Source: Mycolicibacterium chitae (GTDB taxonomy: Bacteria; Actinomycetota; Actinomycetes; Mycobacteriales; Mycobacteriaceae). Taken from it: DNA of 64,000 nt. Location of the stretch: positions 4,960,001 to 5,024,000 of the forward strand of contig NZ_LR134355.1 in NCBI RefSeq assembly GCF_900637205.1. Reading direction: 5' to 3'. The number at the start of each line of letters is the position of its first letter. Position 1 is the first letter of the stretch. The translations under genes were made by a program, and so were the position numbers. The notes under the pieces were generated by a model, which was not told the DNA's origin, searched no databases, and worked only from the letters and a program-made list of their open reading frames with translations. Of the stretch, positions 59,302 to 64,000 are shown piece by piece.

Positions 59302-60020
59302 CGGACCTGCAGACCGCGCACGTCGAGGCGAGCGCCGAGTTGCGGGATTTCTACCGGGACGCCCCCGCGGGGGTGCGGGCCAACATGATCTTCAGCGCCG
59401 ACGGGGCGGCGGCCTTCGGTGGCCGCGCCGGGCCGCTGTCGTCGCCGGCCGACCAACGGCTGCTGCGCGAATTGCGCGGGTACGCCGACGTGGTCCTGGT
59501 GGGGGCGGGTACGGTCCGCGCCGAGCGGTACGGTCCCGTCCGGCTTTCCGAGGATCTGCTGACCGAGCGTCGGGCACAGCGACGGCCCGCGCTGCCGCCC
59601 ATCGCCGTGGTGAGCCAGACCGGCCGACTGCCCGACAGCATGTTCACCGACCCCACCCAGCAGGCGATCCTGATCACCAGCGCCGTTGCGGCCGAGCAAC
59701 ATCGGTTGATCACCGACTCGCGCCGCCGTGTGCTGATCGCGGGCCGGGACACGGTGGACATCGCCGCGGCCCTCGCGGCCCTTGCCGACCAGGGCATGCC
59801 CCGTGTCCTGTGCGAGGGTGGGCCGACGCTGCTGCACGAGATCGTCGAGGCCGACCTGCTCACCGAGATCTGCGTGACGCTGGCACCACAACTGGCGGGC
59901 AGCCAACCCGTCGGAAGCGCCGCCCCCAGTCGGCTCTCCGTCCCGAGCCAGCTACGGCTGCGTCACGCGCTGATCCACGACGGCTACCTCTTCACCCGCT
60001 ACTCGCGCGACGAAGCCTAA
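59298..60020 (+). CDS. RibD C-terminal (pyrimidine reductase)-like protein
   Basis: A 240-residue protein with the dihydrofolate-reductase-like fold of the RibD C-terminal domain: GVRANMIFSADGAAAFGGRAGPLSSPADQ, LVGAGTVRAERYGPV and RVLCEGGPTLLHEIVEADLL-type sequence. It would reduce a pteridine-, pyrimidine- or deazaflavin-like compound with NAD(P)H. It is coupled to the flavin-reductase-like gene by ATGA, suggesting a shared redox function. Confidence 0.82.
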   Translation: MTDLQTAHVEASAELRDFYRDAPAGVRANMIFSADGAAAFGGRAGPLSSPADQRLLRELRGYADVVLVGAGTVRAERYGPVRLSEDLLTERRAQRRPALPPIAVVSQTGRLPDSMFTDPTQQAILITSAVAAEQHRLITDSRRRVLIAGRDTVDIAAALAALADQGMPRVLCEGGPTLLHEIVEADLLTEICVTLAPQLAGSQPVGSAAPSRLSVPSQLRLRHALIHDGYLFTRYSRDEA

Positions 60021-60092
60021 AGGTGGTGTCGGGGAGTGCATTAGAGCCCCTCCCGGACGCCCGCGGCAGCTGAAGAATAGCGGAAAAAAGTG

Positions 60093-60119
60093 TTAGCACT
60101 CTCAGCATCGGAGTGCTAA
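60093..60119. promoter_or_regulatory. CIRCE operator (HrcA site)
   Basis: A perfect CIRCE element: TTAGCACTC (60093-60101), a 9-bp spacer, GAGTGCTAA (60111-60119). This is the binding site of the heat-shock repressor HrcA. It lies 71 bp before the Hsp20 gene, so that gene should be heat-inducible by HrcA release. Confidence 0.95.
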
Positions 60120-60189
60120 TCTGGGCGGCGTAGCGCAGTAAGAGGCCCGCCACGGGGGCAGGCCCGAGTGTTCGAGGAGGTGGACTGCT

Positions 60190-60642
60190 GTGCTTCGTTT
60201 TGATCCGTTCAGTGACCTTGATGCCATGACCCGGGGGCTACTGTCGAGCCAGACCGGATCGAGTCGAACCCCCCGCTTCATGCCGATGGACCTCTACAAA
60301 GTCGGCGATCACTACGTGCTGACCGCCGACCTGCCGGGTGTCGATCCCGGTTCTGTGGATGTGAACGTCGACAACGGCACCATGACGCTCACCGCGCACC
60401 GCACGGCCCGCTCCGAGGAAACCGTCCAGTGGCTGTCCAACGAGCGGTTCTTCGGCACCTACCGGCGCCAACTGTCCCTGGGCGACGGTATCGATTCCGA
60501 AAAGATCAGCGCGACATACGAAAACGGTGTTCTGACGGTGACGATACCGCTGGCCGAGAAGGCCAAATCCAGACGCATCGAAGTCAGCCACGCCGGCGAC
60601 GCCAGATCCATCGAACCCGCAACGGTCGACGCCGACACCTAA
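60190..60642 (+). CDS. Hsp20/alpha-crystallin family small heat-shock protein
   Basis: A 150-residue small heat-shock protein. A short N-terminal arm (LRFDPFSDLDAMTRGLL) is followed by the alpha-crystallin domain from DLYKVGDHYVLTADLPGVDP to the family motif ENGVLTVTIPLAEKAKSRRIEV (the A-x-x-x-n-G-v-L signature region). It holds unfolded proteins in a refoldable state. It lies behind a perfect CIRCE site and a hairpin terminator follows, so it is a single-gene heat-shock unit. The start codon has a GAGGAGGTGG site. Confidence 0.93.
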   Translation: MLRFDPFSDLDAMTRGLLSSQTGSSRTPRFMPMDLYKVGDHYVLTADLPGVDPGSVDVNVDNGTMTLTAHRTARSEETVQWLSNERFFGTYRRQLSLGDGIDSEKISATYENGVLTVTIPLAEKAKSRRIEVSHAGDARSIEPATVDADT

Positions 60643-60653
60643 CAAGTCACGGT

Positions 60654-60691
60654 GGCGGGTGCCCCTCGGCTTCGGCCGAGGGCCACCCGCC
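60654..60691 (+). terminator. Hairpin terminator after hsp20
   Basis: GGCGGGTGCCCCTCGGC - TTC - GGCCGAGGGCCACCCGCC forms a stem of about 17 bp with a single mismatch and a tight UUC loop, 12 bp after the stop codon. There is no run of T after it, as is usual in mycobacteria. Confidence 0.75.
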
Positions 60692-60777
60692 GTCATCGTC
60701 GACCCACGAATATCAACCCGACATTCTCATCGCCGCCGCTTGCGCGCGGATGGCGCACAACCGCAAGGGAGGTTCCG

Positions 60778-61433
60778 GTGACGGCGTCGGGGGATCTGGA
60801 CGATGACGGATCCCCCGCACGCGTGGGCAACTTCAGCCTGCGCCTGGACGACGGCGTGTTCAACTGGTCACCGGAGATCGCGGCGATGCACGGGTATCCC
60901 CGCGAAACCATGACGGTGACAACGGAATTCGCACTCTCCCACAAGCATCCGGAGGATCGTCCGAAGTTCGCCGCCCTGCTGGACCAGTTGTCCACCTCGG
61001 CGGTGCCACTGTCCAGCCGGCACCGGATCATCGACCGCCGGGGCCACGTCCACCACGTCCTGGTGGCCAGCACCCGTCTGCTCGACGAGACCGGCGCCGT
61101 TGTCGGCGCCGACGGCTTCTACGTCGACGTGACCGGGGCGGCCAAGGACCAACTGGCGCACGCCCTCAATACGGCCGTGGCCGACTTCAGCACCCACCGC
61201 GCGGTCATCGAGCAGGCCAAGGGCATGCTGATGCTGATCTACAACATTCCCGCCGACCGGGCGTTCGACATTCTCCGGTGGCGTTCCCAGCACACCAACA
61301 TAAACTCCGGTCGCTCTGCGAACAACTCATCGAGAAGCTGGTGCTCCAGCCCGTGATCGGTGAGGTGGACCGCACGACGGTCGACCACATCCTGATGACC
61401 ACCGGGCTCACCGAGGGCACCGCGCAGAACTGA
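60778..61433 (+). pseudogene. PAS-ANTAR regulator with frameshift
   Basis: A GTG start with a strong GGGAGG site begins a PAS domain (NFSLRLDDGVFNWSPEIAAMHGYP to DGFYVDVTG) followed by an ANTAR RNA-binding domain (HRAVIEQAKGMLMLIYNIPADRAFDILRWRSQHTN). After this point the frame leaves the expected sequence and stops at 61356. Moving by one base at about 61302 restores the family ending (KLRSLCEQLIEKLV and onward to a stop at 61433). A single missing base after AACAT would explain it. ANTAR proteins normally act as RNA-binding antiterminators. The gene is therefore broken, or the base is a sequencing error. Confidence 0.8.
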
Positions 61434-61509
61434 ACCGGCCGGGGACCGGTGCAGGAATCGCACGGTGACAGCCGTTTTCGCGCCCGCCGCGACATCCCGA
61501 AACTGACGC

Positions 61510-61534
61510 GTTTGCCCAGCGCACAGACGGGTAT
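61510..61534 (+). promoter_or_regulatory. SigF-type promoter of katE
   Basis: GTTT at 61510-61513, 15 bp, then GGGTAT at 61529-61534. This matches the mycobacterial SigF promoter pattern almost exactly. The likely transcript start is about 75 bp before the katE ATG. Confidence 0.8.
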
Positions 61535-61617
61535 CCGGCCACGAGGCGTCGCCGCGGCGCGCCCTCAGCCCCAAGGCGCCGATGCGTCGGCGACCCGCAC
61601 CACCATCTGGAGGAAAA

Positions 61618-63741
61618 ATGCCCGCCAAGCAGAATTCCGCGTCCGATCCCGACGCCGTCGAACCGGGTATCGATGCCCAGGGTGCCGTCGGTTCCGGTCA
61701 CAGTCGCGTCCTGACCACCGCGCAGGGCGTCCGCATCCCCGACACCGACCATTCGCTCAAAGCCGGCGAACGCGGACCGACGCTGCTCGAAGACTTCCAC
61801 ATGCGCGAGAAGATCACGCACTTCGACCATGAGCGCATCCCGGAGCGGGTGGTGCACGCGCGCGGGGCCGCCGCGCACGGCGTGTTCGAGTCCTACGGCA
61901 CCGCCGCGCCGTACACCCGCGCCGCGTTCCTCGCGACCAAGGGCGCCAAAACCGAAGTCTTCACCCGGTTTTCGACGGTGGTCGGGTCCCGCGGGTCGGC
62001 CGACACCGTGCGGGACACCCGGGGATTCGCCGTCAAGTTCTACACCGACGAGGGCAATTTCGACCTCGTCGGCAATAACATGCCGGTCTTCTTCATCCAG
62101 GACGGCATCAAGTTCCCCGACGTCGTCCACGCCGCGAAACCGCACCCGGACCGCGAGATCCCGCAGGCCCAGTCCGCCCACGACACGTTCTGGGATTTCG
62201 TCTCCCTGCACACCGAGGCCACCCACCACGTGTTCTGGCAGATGAGCGATCGCGGCATCCCTCGGTCGTTCCGGACGATGGAAGGCTTTGGCGTCCATAC
62301 CTTCCGGTTGTCCAACGCCAAGGGTGAGACCACGTTGGTGAAGTTCCACTGGAAGCCCGCCGCCGGGGTGCACTCGCTGGTCTGGGAGGAGGCGCAACTG
62401 GCCGCCGGTTTCGACCCGGACTTCCACCGCCGTGACCTCGCCGACTCCATCGAAGCCGGCGCGTTCCCCGAGTATGAACTGGGCATCCAGGTGTTGCCCG
62501 ACGACGGCACCCACACCTTTGCGGGCATCGACCTGCTGGACCCCACGAAGATCGTGCCGGAGGAACTCGCCGAGGTGCAGCCGATCGGCAAGCTGACCCT
62601 CAACCGCAACCCGACGAACTTCTTCGCCGAGACCGAACAGGTCGCCTTCCACATCGGCAACCTGGTGCCCGGTATCGAGCCCACCGACGATCCGCTGCTG
62701 CAGGCGCGGCTGTTCTCCTACCTGGACACGCAGTTGATCCGGCTGGGGGGACCCAACTTCACGCAGCTGCCGATCAACCGGCCGCACTGCCCGGTCAACG
62801 ACATGCTGCGCGACGGCATGCACCAGATGGGCGTGCACACCGGGGTGGCGCCGTACCGGCCCAACAGCCTCGACAAGGGGCTGCCGGAGGTCGCCACCGC
62901 CGCCGACGGCGCCTACGTGCCCACCCCGCGGGAGGTCAGCGGGCCGGTGGTGCGCGCGCAGCCCGCCTCGTTCGAGGACCACTTCAGCCAACCGGCTGCG
63001 TTCTACCGCAGCCTGACCGAGGTCGAGAAGCGCCACCTCGTCGAGGGGTTCACCTTCGAACTGGGCAAGTGCTACGAGCAGTCGGTCAAGGAACGCGAAC
63101 TCGAGGTGCTGGCCAACGTCGACGCCGACTTGTGCCAACAGGTGGCCGCCGGGCTCGGTCTGCCGGCGCCCAACGGGGCCCCGCCCGCCGACGTCACGCT
63201 GTCGCCCGCGCTCTCCCAGGTCCCGGCCGAACCCGGCCCGATCATGGGCCGTCAGATCGGCATCATCGCCGACGCGGGCTGCGATCTCGCGGAGCTCTCG
63301 CAACTGGTCAAGGCGTTGTCCAAGCTGGGCGCGGTGCCGTTGGTGACCGCGCCGGCCGGCGGCACGCTCAAGAGCGGTCGCCGCAGCGTCATCGTGGAGC
63401 GGTCCTTCCTCACCGCCCGGTCGATCGAGTTCGACGCCGTCGTCGTCGCCGGCGGAATGGCCAGCGCGCCCGACATCAAGGTGGTGCTGCTCCTGCAGCA
63501 GGCCTACCGACACTGCAAGGCGTTGGGCGCCTGGGGAACCGGGCTGGATCTGCTCACCGCGGCCGGCATCACGAAGGACGATCCCGGGGTGCTCGTCGCC
63601 AAGGAAGCCGACCGTGGCTTCATCGATGCGCTGACCAGTGCGGTGGGGCTGCACCGGGTCTGGGAGCGGGAAGAGCAGGTGCTCGCCTCGACCGCGCCGC
63701 CGGTCCGTCCCGCGGCGGCCGCCAAACGTTCGCGCCGATGA
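61618..63741 (+). CDS. katE: Large-subunit catalase KatE (HPII type)
   Basis: A 707-residue monofunctional haem catalase with the extra C-terminal domain of clade-2 enzymes. The active-site histidine lies in FDHERIPERVVHARG near residue 75, the asparagine in LVGNNMPVFFIQD near 148, and the haem-ligand tyrosine in RLFSYLDTQLIRLGG near 364. Residues about 540-690 form a flavodoxin/PfpI-like domain (RQIGIIADAGCDLAELSQLV, FDAVVVAGGMAS). It breaks down H2O2 in the cytoplasm. GGAGG precedes the ATG. A SigF-type promoter lies upstream, fitting a general stress role. Confidence 0.96.
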   Translation: MPAKQNSASDPDAVEPGIDAQGAVGSGHSRVLTTAQGVRIPDTDHSLKAGERGPTLLEDFHMREKITHFDHERIPERVVHARGAAAHGVFESYGTAAPYTRAAFLATKGAKTEVFTRFSTVVGSRGSADTVRDTRGFAVKFYTDEGNFDLVGNNMPVFFIQDGIKFPDVVHAAKPHPDREIPQAQSAHDTFWDFVSLHTEATHHVFWQMSDRGIPRSFRTMEGFGVHTFRLSNAKGETTLVKFHWKPAAGVHSLVWEEAQLAAGFDPDFHRRDLADSIEAGAFPEYELGIQVLPDDGTHTFAGIDLLDPTKIVPEELAEVQPIGKLTLNRNPTNFFAETEQVAFHIGNLVPGIEPTDDPLLQARLFSYLDTQLIRLGGPNFTQLPINRPHCPVNDMLRDGMHQMGVHTGVAPYRPNSLDKGLPEVATAADGAYVPTPREVSGPVVRAQPASFEDHFSQPAAFYRSLTEVEKRHLVEGFTFELGKCYEQSVKERELEVLANVDADLCQQVAAGLGLPAPNGAPPADVTLSPALSQVPAEPGPIMGRQIGIIADAGCDLAELSQLVKALSKLGAVPLVTAPAGGTLKSGRRSVIVERSFLTARSIEFDAVVVAGGMASAPDIKVVLLLQQAYRHCKALGAWGTGLDLLTAAGITKDDPGVLVAKEADRGFIDALTSAVGLHRVWEREEQVLASTAPPVRPAAAAKRSRR

Positions 63742-64000
63742 ACGCCGCCGAGATCGCCGCACTCCCGTTTCGCGCGGGGGCCGCCCTGCGGCACGCGCGG
63801 GTGTTCCATCCCGACGGCGTGCTGTGCGGCGGCCACCTGCGCCGGGTCGCCGACGAGGGCGACGGCCTGCCGATCGCCGGTGGTGAAGTGGTGGGCCGGA
63901 TCTCGAAGGGAGTGGGCACACCCGGCGGGGTGCCCGACTTCGCCGGTCTGGCGTGGCGGACCCGCTCGGTCGCCGGCGGTCGGCCCTGGGACGTCCTGAT
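63738..64000 (+). CDS. Uncharacterised protein, partial (runs off window)
   Basis: The first 87 codons of a gene starting MNAAEIAALPFRAGAALRHARVF. Its ATG overlaps the katE stop by ATGA, so it is co-translated with the catalase. The visible part has GVLCGGHLRRVADEG and RISKGVGTPGGVPDFAGLA. No family is recognised with confidence from this fragment. Confidence 0.6.
   Translation, partial: MNAAEIAALPFRAGAALRHARVFHPDGVLCGGHLRRVADEGDGLPIAGGEVVGRISKGVGTPGGVPDFAGLAWRTRSVAGGRPWDVL

Noticed and set aside
61290..61310. Programmed ribosomal frameshift in the ANTAR gene
   Set aside because: There is no slippery heptamer at the shift point and ANTAR proteins do not normally use frameshifting; a single-base loss is simpler.
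61408..63921. 837-codon open frame opposite katE
   Set aside because: KatE on the plus strand has all catalase motifs, a ribosome site and a promoter; the antisense frame has no recognisable domain.

Overview
The window is high-GC actinobacterial DNA and reads as a non-tuberculous member of the Mycobacteriaceae (Mycobacterium/Mycolicibacterium type). The evidence is a six-gene mce operon, five cytochrome P450s, many short-chain dehydrogenases, a mycofactocin-type SDR, an Arr rifampicin ADP-ribosyltransferase, two Mce3R-like double-TetR repressors and SigF-like promoters. No rRNA, tRNA, CRISPR array, transposase or phage gene was seen.

Layout. (1) 24-5663, plus strand: a six-gene catabolic operon (crotonase, amidohydrolase, SDR, P450, SnoaL-like protein, thioesterase). 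(2) 5670-10502, minus: hrpA helicase and a mycobacterial-type methylenetetrahydrofolate reductase. (3) 10603-17631, minus: a six-gene operon (leaderless ABC-type binding protein, AveC-like membrane protein, SDR, aldehyde dehydrogenase, P450, SDR). (4) 17719-22730: a NorQ/CbbQ-type AAA ATPase and NorD/CbbO-type VWA protein, an SDR and a CobW-type metal GTPase. (5) 22834-24642: arr and the first double-TetR regulator. (6) 24646-32457, minus: mceA-F plus a secreted protein, with start/stop codons overlapping throughout and no yrbE permease genes. (7) 32866-45924: second leaderless binding protein, second double-TetR regulator, amidohydrolase, P450 plus mycofactocin-type SDR, a TetR gene divergent from a 38-residue membrane protein/AveC-like/P450 operon, a DapB-like dehydrogenase, an LLM flavin enzyme and an acyltransferase. 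(8) 46027-47992: a TetR/P450 divergent pair. (9) 48121-52968: an uncharacterised operon with two related Toprim-like proteins, a glycine-rich membrane protein, an asparagine-synthetase-like enzyme and a cupin. (10) 52965-57870, minus: a MoxR-DUF58-VWA operon. (11) 58285-64000: a stress block (STAS protein, flavin reductase, RibD-like reductase, CIRCE-controlled Hsp20, frameshifted PAS-ANTAR regulator, SigF-type promoter and KatE).

The main new observation is a shared 15-bp sequence, close to AACARATATTWGGTY, found eleven times (plus one weak copy) between 17.7 and 44.5 kb. Every copy lies in an intergenic region next to gene starts. Three copies sit inside recognisable -35/-10 promoters. The two double-TetR proteins in the same interval are the natural candidates to bind it; such single-chain tandem TetR repressors (Mce3R of M. 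tuberculosis) are expected to suit an asymmetric operator. This would tie the mce operon, both binding proteins, the NorQ/NorD/CobW maturation-like genes, P450s, dehydrogenases and hydrolases into one regulon for uptake and oxidation of an unidentified hydrophobic (steroid-, terpene- or polyketide-like) substrate. The substrate cannot be read from the sequence.
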